Assembly (NCBI GenBank): GCA_009786175.1
Contig: WQTQ01000208.1
Span: 1-22,079, forward strand
DNA from: Bacillota bacterium
GTDB taxonomy: Bacteria; Bacillota_A; Clostridia; Lachnospirales; WQUN01
Direction: 5' to 3'
DNA length: 22,079 bases
The notes below the pieces were generated by a model that was not told the origin of the DNA, did no database searches, and saw only the letters and a program-made list of their open reading frames with translations. Made by a program: the position numbers and the translations under genes. This document shows, piece after piece, positions 1 to 7,356 of the stretch (the stretch's first letter is position 1; each line of letters starts with the position of its first letter).

Positions 1-483
1 ACGTCCAGGGATATTTTGAAAATGTTCCTGGAGAGTAAAAATGAATTCGCTATTTACCACAAGGCAGATAAAAAGGTAATAGGTTCTATTGGGCTGCACG
101 ATGCGTGGATTAACCGGGAAAGAAAGTATAAACACCTAAAGGCTAAAAATATCGGCTATGTGATTTCCAAGGACTATTGGGGGCAGGGCCTTGTACCGGA
201 GGCAGTAAGGGCTGTTACCAAGTACGGCTTTGACAACCTTGGAATGGAGGCATTTTCTATCGAGCATTTTGTGGAAAATAGCCAATCCCGCCGGGTAATT
301 GAAAAATGCGGGTTTACTTTTGTGCGCGAGGGTAGGTATTACGCAAAGCAGTTGGACAAGTATTTTGACGAACTAAAATACATTTTAGTAAAAGAGGGCA
401 AGGAGGTATCGGAATGTTCGACAGCACTTTCGCGTCTATACAAGAAATTCACGCAGCTTATAAAGAAAGACGCACAACCGTAA
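1..483 (+). CDS. GNAT (RimJ/RimL-type) N-acetyltransferase, 5' end outside window
   Basis: This frame is open from base 1, so the gene begins upstream; the TTG at 16 is only the first possible start inside the window. What remains (about 160 residues) is the core and C-terminal part of a GNAT acetyltransferase of the ribosomal-protein-acetylase (RimJ/RimL, COG1670) type. Seen directly: a beta-strand 'IGYVIS', the acetyl-CoA pyrophosphate loop '[10 protein letters not shown]' (Q/R-x-x-G-x-G/A pattern), then '[13 protein letters not shown]' and an 'EGRYY...Y' C-terminal strand. Proteins of this group transfer an acetyl group from acetyl-CoA to an amine, often an N-terminus or a small molecule; the substrate here cannot be told. 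The natural family end would be near 'LKYILVKEG', yet the frame runs on about 20 residues and overlaps the downstream amidase start by 70 bases, so its own 3' end may also have shifted. Confidence 0.85.
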   Translation, partial: TSRDILKMFLESKNEFAIYHKADKKVIGSIGLHDAWINRERKYKHLKAKNIGYVISKDYWGQGLVPEAVRAVTKYGFDNLGMEAFSIEHFVENSQSRRVIEKCGFTFVREGRYYAKQLDKYFDELKYILVKEGKEVSECSTALSRLYKKFTQLIKKDAQP

Positions 484-1677
484 CAGAAGTGGTTTTACAG
501 TACCTTTCGCGGATAGGCTGCACACAACTGCGGGTTCTGTCGCGCTGGCACGTAACTACGCCCCTTATGACGCCCACATCGTCAAACTTCTGCGGGAAGC
601 GGGGGCAGTTATCCTTGGCAAAGCCAATATGACCGAGTTTGCCAACTACATGAGCCGTGATGGTATGCCTTCCGGGTACAGTTCCCGTGGGGGCAGGTAT
701 TAAACCCGTACAACAGAGAGAAAACGCCAAGCGGTTCCAGCTCCGGGTCTGCAGTGGCAGTAGCGGCCGGACTTTGCACAGTTTCTATCGGCACGGAAAC
801 CTCCGGCTCAATTTTATCCCCTGCTGCCAACAACGGCATTGTAGGCATTAAGCCCACAATGGGGCTGGTTAGCCGAAGCGGTATAGTTCCTATTTCAAGC
901 ACTTTTGACACTGCCGGGCCAATGACACGGACCGTTGAAGACGCGGCAGTTCTTCTTAGCGTAATATCCGGCATAGACGCATGTGATCCGGCTACACACT
1001 TACAAGAAAAGTCTTTTGCAGATTACACAAAACACCTTTGCGCAGACGGGCTTAAGGGCGTCAGGGTAGGCATAAACAGGTCGCAAAAACTGGAAAATTT
1101 CGCGCTGAACGAAGATGAAAAAACTGCGTTTGATAATTTATGTACAGTTGTTTCCGAAGCGGGGGCAATTTTAGTTGATAATGTGAACATAGACTCCAAT
1201 TTTGCTATAGGCAAAGTAATGCGCAACGAGTTTAAAGCCTGTATGAATTATTACCTGTCCACACTTGGTGGATATACAAAATTGAAAACCCTCAGGGATA
1301 TTGTGGACTACAACCAGGCTAATGCAAATGTCGCGTTAAAATATGGGCAAAGTATATTGCTGGATGCGGAAAATAATACATCCGGCGCAATGGTTGAATC
1401 GGAGTATTTAGAAGCATTGTTGGAAAGAGAACGGTCTGTCGCGGAACTTGATAAATTGTTTGACGATAACAGCATAGATATAATGCTGTGTGAAACATTT
1501 ACAAATATCGCGCCGTTTACGGGATTCCCGTCAATATCTGTACCAATAGGGCAGAGGACGGATAAAATGCCGGTTGGTTCCTATTGGATTGCCCGCAGGT
1601 TTGACGAAGCCACATTAATAAAAGCTGCCTATGCTGTGGAACAAGTCCTGGGGCTGTGTATAAGGCCGGAAAGTTAA
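414..1677 (+). pseudogene. Amidase (amidase-signature family) pseudogene in three frames
   Basis: This is a decayed amidase of the GatA/AmiD type (hydrolysis of a carboxamide). It starts at ATG 414 after a good AAGGAGG site (400-406). The N-terminus '[29 protein letters not shown]' (frame of 414) is family-typical. Around 513-518 it jumps to another frame, which reads '[20 protein letters not shown]' and '[20 protein letters not shown]'. At the G-run 689-693 it shifts again to 'NPYNREKTPSGSSSGSAVA', which continues intact to the stop at 1675-1677 ('GFPSISVPIG...'). Between 'YLSRI' and 'LHTTAGS' some 50-60 residues normally present are missing, including the 'LLKDN' segment with the catalytic lysine of the Lys-Ser-Ser triad. 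The second shift fits loss of one G. The product cannot be active. The stop overlaps that of the convergent gene on the minus strand. Confidence 0.9.
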
Positions 1678-2510
1678 TACCTGTCCAAAAAGCTGTATTC
1701 CACATCGTCCAGTTTGTACCCGATTATTGTATCCAAGTTAACCGAGTGGATACTTTGGAAAATGCTTTTTTCCACATCCTTGTTTTCATGTTTTAAGTTT
1801 TTCAACAGTGCCTTAACTTCCTGCCTTTTGGACACGCCGCCGCTTGCGTCAAAGACATTGCAATTTTCTGCCAGGGGGCAGGCGCACTGTATAAATTGCA
1901 AATTGTTATACCGCGCCCAAGCAATTATCATATCTTCGTGGACGCAGTACATAGGGCGGATTAGTTCCATGCCTTCAAAATTTTTGCTCCGTACCTTAGG
2001 CATCATGGTTTGTATCTGCGCGCCAAACAGCATTCCCATTAGTGTTGTTTCTACCACGTCGTTAAAGTGGTGGCCCAGGGCTATTTTGTTGCAGCCCAGT
2101 TTTTGGGCGTAGGAATACAAAAAGCCCCTGCGCATTCTGGCGCAAAGGTAACAAGGGGAGCGGTCTGTTTCCGTAACCACGTCAAAAATATTTGAGTCGA
2201 AAATTTCTATTGGAATTTCCAGCTTTGCGGCGTTGGATACGACTTTCTGCAGGTTTATTTCGTTGTAGCCCGGGTTCATTACCACGTACTTTACATCAAA
2301 AGGGAAATCACTAAAACTGTGCAGGGCCTGCATTAGTTTGGCCATTATCATAGAGTCTTTACCGCCGGAAATGCACACGGCAATGGAATCCCCTTCTTGT
2401 ATAAGTTGGTACCGTTGGACTCCCGCCACAAATGGTTTCCAAATGGTTTTGCGGAATTTTTTGTGAATGCTGCGTTCTATTAGTTGCAGTTCGGTTAGTT
2501 CTTTTTTCAT
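1674..2510 (-). CDS. ttcA: TtcA-like tRNA 2-thiolation PP-loop ATPase
   Basis: A 278-residue N-type ATP pyrophosphatase of the TtcA family, which adenylates a tRNA base and replaces its oxygen with sulfur (C32 to 2-thiocytidine in the characterised enzyme). Seen: PP-loop 'SGGKDS' at residues 48-53; 'CYLC' at 120-123 followed by 'RMRRGFLYSYAQKLGCNKIALGHHFNDVVET', the family core; and a third cysteine cluster 'CACPLAENC' at 209-217. TtcA uses a CxxC plus one distal cysteine to hold a [4Fe-4S] cluster, so the ligands are present (C120, C123 and probably C209 or C211). The start is set by AAGGAG eight bases before ATG 2510; an upstream in-frame ATG at 2528 lies inside the preceding gene. The ATG overlaps the stop of the cysteine desulfurase (ATGA), implying translational coupling. 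The family is clear; the exact tRNA position modified is inferred. Confidence 0.88.
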   Translation of the reverse strand: MKKELTELQLIERSIHKKFRKTIWKPFVAGVQRYQLIQEGDSIAVCISGGKDSMIMAKLMQALHSFSDFPFDVKYVVMNPGYNEINLQKVVSNAAKLEIPIEIFDSNIFDVVTETDRSPCYLCARMRRGFLYSYAQKLGCNKIALGHHFNDVVETTLMGMLFGAQIQTMMPKVRSKNFEGMELIRPMYCVHEDMIIAWARYNNLQFIQCACPLAENCNVFDASGGVSKRQEVKALLKNLKHENKDVEKSIFQSIHSVNLDTIIGYKLDDVEYSFLDRY

Positions 2511-3631
2511 TTTTCGAACTCCTTGCAAATTTTCGCAAATGCGTCTAAAAACACATCAATTTCTTGCGTGGTGGTTAAATGGCTAAGGCTAACACGCCAG
2601 GAAGAAAGGGCGTTTTTCTTGTCGCGGCTTACGGCCATAACCGGCCTGGACGGTGCCCGGTCTGTAGAGCAGGCAGATTTTACGGACACGCAAATCCCAT
2701 GACGGTCTAATGCCGCCTGGAAGTCTGTGCCCTTTATACCGGCCACGCTGATATTTAAAATGTAAGGGCTGGAATTTTCCATGGGACTGTTAATGCGTAC
2801 AAAAGGGAATTTATTTATAAAATCGAGTATGTGTTGGCGCAATTGACACACTTTCTCAAACCGTTCATCCATTTCCGCAAATGCTAAATCCAACGCTTTA
2901 TACGTTGCTGCCGCAAGGGACAAGATAGGGGTTCCGCTGCGGTAAATTGTCGTGCTTGCGCCACCGTGGATAAGGGGCTCTAACACAACACCTTCCCGTT
3001 TTACAAGCACGCCCGCACCGCATATGCCGTAAAACTTGTGGGGCGAAAAACAGAATGTAGACGCACCTGTTGTATTTATAAAAATTTTGCCTATGGCCTG
3101 GGCCCCGTCTATGTGTAAATGGCAGTGTGGGTGGGTTTGCAAAATTTCCGCTATTTTTTTAATAGGCTGGATTGCCCCCAACTCACTGTCTGCCGCACTA
3201 ACACAAATAAGCACCGTGTCCCGCCGTATTGCGGTTTTAAGGTGTTGCAAGTCGATTGAGCCGTTTGGCAAAATTTTAAGCAGTTCAACTTCGTAGCCCA
3301 GTGGGGTAAGAGCCGCCAGAGTTCCGGATACAGAAGGGTGTTCCAAGCAGGTGGATAAAATGTGTTTGCCAACATGCTCGTAGGCCTTTGCGATTCCTTT
3401 TATCGCCAAGTTGTTTGCCTCGCTTGCGCCGGATGTAAAAATTATTTCCTGTGGCTTTACGCCCAGTAAATTAGCAATGCCCGCTGTGGCCCGCTCTATT
3501 TCTGCCCGCGCTTTTTGCCCAAGGGTGTGGGCGGCCATTACATTGCCTGGGAATTCCCGCTCTGTTCGGCAAAATTCTGCAAGAACCCGCTGGTCCGCAG
3601 GGGTATGAGATGCGTAATCTAAATTTATCAT
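2507..3631 (-). CDS. Cysteine desulfurase (NifS/IscS-like, class V aminotransferase fold)
   Basis: A 374-residue PLP enzyme that removes sulfur from L-cysteine as an enzyme-bound persulfide and releases alanine. Seen: N-terminal 'INLDYASHTP', 'FTSGASEANNLAIKG' (PLP phosphate region, about 65-79), 'LEHPS' with H98, 'HIDGAQ' with D175, PLP-lysine motif 'SPHKFYG' (K199), and the persulfide-carrying cysteine in 'SVKSACSTD' (C321). Length is close to the usual 380-400. Its ATGA overlap with the TtcA-like gene suggests it is the dedicated sulfur donor for that enzyme rather than a general Fe-S desulfurase; no iscU/nifU-like scaffold lies nearby. Start: an ATG at 3649 is possible, but ATG 3631 gives the family N-terminus and lies at the predicted transcription start of a strong promoter, so the message may be leaderless; no Shine-Dalgarno sequence precedes either ATG. 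Confidence 0.9.
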   Translation of the reverse strand: MINLDYASHTPADQRVLAEFCRTEREFPGNVMAAHTLGQKARAEIERATAGIANLLGVKPQEIIFTSGASEANNLAIKGIAKAYEHVGKHILSTCLEHPSVSGTLAALTPLGYEVELLKILPNGSIDLQHLKTAIRRDTVLICVSAADSELGAIQPIKKIAEILQTHPHCHLHIDGAQAIGKIFINTTGASTFCFSPHKFYGICGAGVLVKREGVVLEPLIHGGASTTIYRSGTPILSLAAATYKALDLAFAEMDERFEKVCQLRQHILDFINKFPFVRINSPMENSSPYILNISVAGIKGTDFQAALDRHGICVSVKSACSTDRAPSRPVMAVSRDKKNALSSWRVSLSHLTTTQEIDVFLDAFAKICKEFEK

Positions 3632-3637
3632 ATGGGA

Positions 3638-3667
3638 AGTATAGTACATTTTGGTCTAAAAGTGCAA
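3638..3667 (-). promoter_or_regulatory. SigA-type promoter of the cysteine desulfurase-ttcA pair
   Basis: On the minus strand, TTGCAC (3667-3662), an 18-base spacer and TATACT (3643-3638). The expected +1, seven bases past the hexamer, falls on the A of the ATG at 3631, so the transcript would have almost no leader. Confidence 0.6.
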
Positions 3668-3711
3668 GGTTGCGCAAAATTTACGTTTGCTTATGGACAT
3701 ATGTATCTTCA

Positions 3712-3720
3712 TGCTATAGA
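3712..3720 (+). promoter_or_regulatory. Possible extended -10 promoter of the URO-D-like gene
   Basis: TGCTATAGA forms an extended -10 (TG-n-TATAGA) 48 bases before the start of the downstream gene, with no good -35 at 16-18 bases. An alternative is TTGACC (3723-3728), 17 bases, then TGTAAC. Which is used cannot be decided by eye. Confidence 0.3.
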
Positions 3721-3768
3721 ATTGACCACAAGGTGTAACCAAACTGTAACAAAACGAGGAGGTATTGT

Positions 3769-5019
3769 ATGAAACCCCAAGACATTCAAATTATCCGCGA
3801 ACTGGCAAAGCAAGTGGCGGAAATTGCCGCATTACCAAAACAAGAAGAAACACGGACATTATGGCGCAAGCTAAACGGCAAACAGCCGGAACGCCCAATG
3901 ATTATGATGGATCAAATTTGTTGGCACGAACTTAACGTCAATGACGAGTTAACCCTGCGCTGCCAGTCTGATGAACTTCGTGCCTGGGAGCAAACCCTTC
4001 GCAGAACATTGTACCAGTGGCGGCACTTCCCCGTTGACATGGTGGTAGAAGACTTTGTAAGAGTGCCACTGGCGGTGCATGGCACGTACTTTGGGCCCGG
4101 TGTTGAGGAAACATTGGCCGTTACAGACGAAGCCAACGATGTATTATCCCATTATTATACAAACCAGTTTAACTCCATGGACGACCTGGAGAAAATAAAA
4201 ATGCCCCATGTAACCCATGACGAAACGGAAACAAAACGCAGGCTTGCCCTGGCGGAAGAACTTTTTGGCGGTATTTTGGGTATCCGTACCGGCAGCGGTG
4301 ACCAGTACGGGGCAGATATATCCATATGGGATCCAATATCTACATGGATGGGGGTAGAAGGCGCACTGTACGGGTTAATTGACCAGCCGGAGATGATGCG
4401 TGCCATGGCCCAAAAACTGGTTGACGGGTACATGTCCGTTTTCGACCAAATGGAGGAACAGGGGCTGTTGTGCAGTCCGCAATCCTTGATTCACTGCACC
4501 GGCGCGTGGACAGACGAACTACCGGGCAAAAATTTTGACCCCGCAAGGCCAACAACAAAAGATTTATGGGGGTATGGGCTGGCGCAAATGTTTTCCACCG
4601 TATCTCCGGCAATGTTTGATGAATACGAAATACAAATGTGTATGCCATTGTTTGAACGCTTCGGCTTGATATATTACGGCTGTTGCGACCCATTGGACCG
4701 AAAAATGAACGAAGTACGCAAAATCTCCAATTTGCGAAAAGTTTCTATGAGCCCATGGGCAAGCAAAACAATTGGGGCAGAGCAAATTGGCAAAGACTAT
4801 GTGTTTTCATTTAAGCCTAACCCGGCGTACGTGGCATCCAACACCTTTGACGAGGAATTGATTCGCAAAGATTTGCTGGAAACAAAACAGATTTGCGAAA
4901 AATTTGGCTGCCCGCTGGAAATGACCCTAAAAGACATCAGCACCGTAGTGTACCAGCCCCAAAGGCTTAAACGTTGGGCAGAAATAGCAATGGAAGTTGC
5001 GCAAAGCTGGGAACGGTAA
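3769..5019 (+). CDS. Uroporphyrinogen decarboxylase (URO-D) superfamily protein, substrate unknown
   Basis: A 416-residue soluble protein that I assign to the URO-D/corrinoid-methyltransferase (MtaA/CmuA-like) TIM-barrel superfamily on overall pattern: 'GDQYGADISIWDPISTWMGVEGALYGLIDQPEMMRAMAQKLVDGYM' in the middle, 'YYGCCDPLDRKMNEVRKISNLRKVSMSPWA' (about 302-331) and a C-terminal 'VYQPQRLKRWAEIAMEVA'. Such proteins are abundant in gut Clostridia and mostly uncharacterised. It is probably not HemE, because no other haem gene is near and the N-terminal substrate arginines of HemE are not evident. The zinc motif of methyltransferases (H-x-C...C) is only partly matched: 'IHC' at 241-243 and 'GCC' at 304-306 are possible ligands. 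The start is well supported by AGGAGG seven bases before ATG 3769. It is monocistronic and divergent from the desulfurase gene. Its function is inferred only at superfamily level. Confidence 0.75.
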   Translation: MKPQDIQIIRELAKQVAEIAALPKQEETRTLWRKLNGKQPERPMIMMDQICWHELNVNDELTLRCQSDELRAWEQTLRRTLYQWRHFPVDMVVEDFVRVPLAVHGTYFGPGVEETLAVTDEANDVLSHYYTNQFNSMDDLEKIKMPHVTHDETETKRRLALAEELFGGILGIRTGSGDQYGADISIWDPISTWMGVEGALYGLIDQPEMMRAMAQKLVDGYMSVFDQMEEQGLLCSPQSLIHCTGAWTDELPGKNFDPARPTTKDLWGYGLAQMFSTVSPAMFDEYEIQMCMPLFERFGLIYYGCCDPLDRKMNEVRKISNLRKVSMSPWASKTIGAEQIGKDYVFSFKPNPAYVASNTFDEELIRKDLLETKQICEKFGCPLEMTLKDISTVVYQPQRLKRWAEIAMEVAQSWER

Positions 5020-5055
5020 CTAATCGAAACGTAGGTTAAAGCCGCTTTATTTTCC

Positions 5056-5083
5056 TTGCAAAAATCCCAGTCTTTGTTATAAT
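5056..5083 (+). promoter_or_regulatory. SigA promoter P1 of the asp23-recN operon
   Basis: TTGCAA (5056-5061), a 16-base spacer and a perfect TATAAT (5078-5083). Expected transcription start near 5090, about 50 bases before the asp23 start. Confidence 0.65.
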
Positions 5084-5113
5084 TTGCTGTATAGGATTTT
5101 AACCTGGTATAAT
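5084..5113 (+). promoter_or_regulatory. SigA promoter P2 of the asp23-recN operon
   Basis: Directly behind P1: TTGCTG (5084-5089), an 18-base spacer and a second perfect TATAAT (5108-5113) preceded by TGG, giving an extended -10. Expected start near 5120. Two tandem strong promoters suit a constitutive housekeeping operon. Confidence 0.55.
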
Positions 5114-5140
5114 GGCTATTTTATGAAGGGAACGAGTTAT

Positions 5141-5503
5141 ATGACAGAAATTAAATCTGAAGGCGGCGGCAAGGTTCTTATTTCCGACGAAATTCTTGCG
5201 GTAATTGCCGGTAAAGCTGCAGTTGAAGTGGAAGGCGTTACAGGGATAGGCGGATATTTAGCCGGGGTTACAAACAATAAGGCTATTCGCAAACACATGC
5301 CAAAAGGTGTGGTTGTTGCTGTTTCCGGGCAAAATGTAAAACTGGCACTTGCCATTACAGTAAAAATGGGTACTAAAGTTCACGAAATTTCTAAGGAAGT
5401 GCAAGAGCGCGTTAAAGCCGCCATCGAAACAATGACGGGGTTAAATGTATTGGAAGTAAACATTCGCATAAACGCAATCTCTACCGAAAGACACAAGGCG
5501 TAA
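5141..5503 (+). CDS. Asp23/Gls24 family envelope stress protein
   Basis: A 120-residue Asp23/DUF322 protein. Seen: 'GGGKVLISDEILAVIAGKAAVEVEGVTGIGGYLAG', the family signature at the N-terminus, then 'VKLALAITVKMGTKVHEISKEVQERVKAAIETMTGLNVLEVNIRINAI', its alternating strand/amphipathic helix core. Family members are cytosolic proteins that associate with the membrane in Gram-positive bacteria and are linked to cell-envelope stress; the clostridial copy next to nusB is a conserved neighbour with no defined biochemical activity. I chose ATG 5141 because it gives the conserved N-terminus and has GAAGGG nine bases upstream; an in-frame ATG at 5123 would add six residues. First gene of a long operon; its TAA overlaps the nusB ATG by one base. 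Confidence 0.9.
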   Translation: MTEIKSEGGGKVLISDEILAVIAGKAAVEVEGVTGIGGYLAGVTNNKAIRKHMPKGVVVAVSGQNVKLALAITVKMGTKVHEISKEVQERVKAAIETMTGLNVLEVNIRINAISTERHKA

Positions 5504-5958
5504 TGAGCCGTCGTGACGCGCGCCGCCATGCTTTTACACTGGTGTTTCAATTACCTTTCCATAAGGATGGCACAGTGGAAGCCTTGGCGGAAGCAAAAAA
5601 ATGGTATTACGACGATTTAGACAGTTTAGACAAAAGCCGTCCAAAAGGTAAAAATGCCGAATACGTAGACCGTGTAGTATGGGGCGTATACGACAGACAG
5701 GCGCAAATTGACGGTGTAATCGAAAATTTTTTGCGCGATTGGGATTTGGACCGCATTAATAAAGTAGATTTGGCAATTATGCGGCTGTCCATTTACGAAA
5801 TGCTTTGCGAGCCGGATGTACCCCTTGGTACCGCTGTAAACGAAGCCGTAGAAATTGCCAAGGAATTTGGTACAGATGATTCTCCGTCGTTTATCAATGG
5901 CGTGCTTGGTAATGTTTCCCGTAGCATACAAGCGCAAGGCAGGGGTTTAGATGCATAG
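5503..5958 (+). CDS. nusB: Transcription antitermination factor NusB
   Basis: A 151-residue all-helical RNA-binding protein which, with NusE/S10, binds boxA and promotes antitermination on rRNA operons. Seen: N-terminal 'SRRDARRHAFTLVFQL' (family 'R..AR..A...L.Q'), 'LDRINKVDLAIMRLSIYEML' in the middle and the C-terminal 'VNEAVEIAKEFGTDDSPSFINGVLGNV', the most conserved NusB block. The length is normal (130-160). The start overlaps the asp23 stop (TAATG) and the end overlaps the xseA start by eight bases, so translation is probably coupled on both sides. Confidence 0.97.
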   Translation: MSRRDARRHAFTLVFQLPFHKDGTVEALAEAKKWYYDDLDSLDKSRPKGKNAEYVDRVVWGVYDRQAQIDGVIENFLRDWDLDRINKVDLAIMRLSIYEMLCEPDVPLGTAVNEAVEIAKEFGTDDSPSFINGVLGNVSRSIQAQGRGLDA

Positions 5959-7087
5959 GCAGGTTTTTACCGTTTCCCAAGTTAATCGCTATGTGAAGCG
6001 TGTATTGGAAGCGGACGCCTTACTTGCAGGCGTATTTATTGAAGGAGAATTGTCTAATTTTCATGCGCACTCCTCTGGGCATTTGTATTTCACATTAAAA
6101 GATGCAGGTGCCGCTATAAGCGGGGTAATGTTTAAATCTCATGCGTCAAACCTAGATTTTAACCCACAAAACGGAATGAAAGTAATCGCTTTCGGGCAGC
6201 TTTCGTTATACGAAAAGACAGGGCAATACCAGCTTTATGTAGAAATTTTTGAACCTGCCGGAATTGGCGGGCTTCAACTTGCTTTTCGCCAACTAAGCGA
6301 TAAACTGCAAAAAGAAGGACTTTTTGATGAAGAACGCAAACGTCCAATCCCTGCATTTGTTAATACAGTTGCGGTAATCACCAGCCCCACAGGTGCAGCG
6401 GTTCATGACATTATCCGTACAATCCGCGGGAGAAATCCCGTGGTTAAAGTTGTTATTGTCCCTGCCAAAGTTCAAGGAGACGGGGCGGCAACAGATTTGG
6501 CACGGGCCATTCACAGTGTCAGTGCATGGGGTGGGGCAGATGTAATTATCCTTGGCCGCGGCGGCGGCTCCATAGAAGATCTTTGGGCATTTAACGAAGA
6601 AATTCTTGCCCGCGCTATTGCTGCTTCCAAAGTTCCGATAATCTCTGCGGTAGGTCACGAAACAGATTTTACAATTTCAGATTTTGTTGCAGACATGCGC
6701 GCGGCAACTCCAACGGCCGCGGCTGTATCCGCTGTCTACGACCACAGGCAATTGGTGAGTTATGTGGCCGGTTTGCAAAAAGAATTAACAGAAAACATTG
6801 CAAACAGTCTTCGTAATCGTCTAGCAGATGTAAAGTTTTGGCTTGACCGGCTAAGCCGACAGGCTAAAGATCGTATTGGCCGCGAATGGCAAAATTTAGC
6901 CCATCACGAAGCATTGCTGGAGAAAGTGTCGCCTTATGCGGCGTTTAAACGCGGATACGCGCTGATTCGCACAGAAGAAGGAACAATTATAACAGGTGTG
7001 AAAGATTTGACCCGAGGGCAGTGCCTGGAATTAACTTGGGCAGATGGCAAAGCCATCGCAACCATAGAGGATGTGAAAAATGCCTAA
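5951..7087 (+). CDS. xseA: Exodeoxyribonuclease VII large subunit
   Basis: A 378-residue catalytic subunit of ExoVII, a single-strand-specific bidirectional exonuclease acting in mismatch repair and DNA-damage processing with XseB. Seen: an N-terminal OB-fold that binds ssDNA ('TVSQVNRYVKRVLEADALLAGVFIEGELSNFHAHSSGHLYFTLKD', about 7-51), then the catalytic domain with 'VAVITSPTGAAVHDI' (140-154), 'LGRGGGSIEDLWAFN' (201-215), 'SAVGHETDFTISDFVADMRAATPTAAA' (232-258), a helical stretch and a C-terminal strand region 'RGYALI...'. It is at the short end for the family (often 400-450), the difference lying in the coiled-coil part. It overlaps nusB and xseB by eight bases each. Confidence 0.97.
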   Translation: MHRQVFTVSQVNRYVKRVLEADALLAGVFIEGELSNFHAHSSGHLYFTLKDAGAAISGVMFKSHASNLDFNPQNGMKVIAFGQLSLYEKTGQYQLYVEIFEPAGIGGLQLAFRQLSDKLQKEGLFDEERKRPIPAFVNTVAVITSPTGAAVHDIIRTIRGRNPVVKVVIVPAKVQGDGAATDLARAIHSVSAWGGADVIILGRGGGSIEDLWAFNEEILARAIAASKVPIISAVGHETDFTISDFVADMRAATPTAAAVSAVYDHRQLVSYVAGLQKELTENIANSLRNRLADVKFWLDRLSRQAKDRIGREWQNLAHHEALLEKVSPYAAFKRGYALIRTEEGTIITGVKDLTRGQCLELTWADGKAIATIEDVKNA

Positions 7088-7319
7088 AAAAAAGACAAGC
7101 TTTGAAACTGACATAGCTCGTTTAGCAGAAATTGTAGAGCAGGTAGAAAACAGTGAAACCCCACTTGATGTGGCCATAAGCCTGTATAAAGAAGGGCTGG
7201 AGTTAGCCGCAAAGTGCGGAAAAACTCTTGGGCAATACGAAGAACAAATACTAACTTTACAAAAAGATGTGGACGGAAATTTAATAATGGAAGTCTTCGG
7301 CAATGAGAGTTTTCAATGA
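7080..7319 (+). CDS. xseB: Exodeoxyribonuclease VII small subunit
   Basis: A 79-residue small subunit of ExoVII. Seen: 'SFETDIARLAEIVEQVENSETPLDVAISLYKEGLELAAKCGKTL', the two-helix core that packs on the XseA coiled coil; in this family 'LDEALALYEEGVEL' is the typical second helix. The length fits the usual 70-85. It starts inside the xseA 3' end (eight-base overlap), which supports stoichiometric coupled translation. The polyprenyl synthase gene ispA that often follows xseB in Firmicutes is absent; the next gene is 37 bases downstream. Confidence 0.96.
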   Translation: MPKKKTSFETDIARLAEIVEQVENSETPLDVAISLYKEGLELAAKCGKTLGQYEEQILTLQKDVDGNLIMEVFGNESFQ

Positions 7320-7356
7320 CAGTAGTTCATTATAACAAAAATTTGAGGACGAACCT

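Noticed and set aside
414..1677. Programmed frameshifting or phase variation of the amidase
   Set aside because: The G-run has only five bases, and the first junction lacks a whole catalytic segment, so no recoding could give an active enzyme.
5020..5055. Terminator after the URO-D-like gene (AAAGC-C-GCTTT then TTTT)
   Set aside because: The loop would be a single base and the stem too short to form a stable hairpin.
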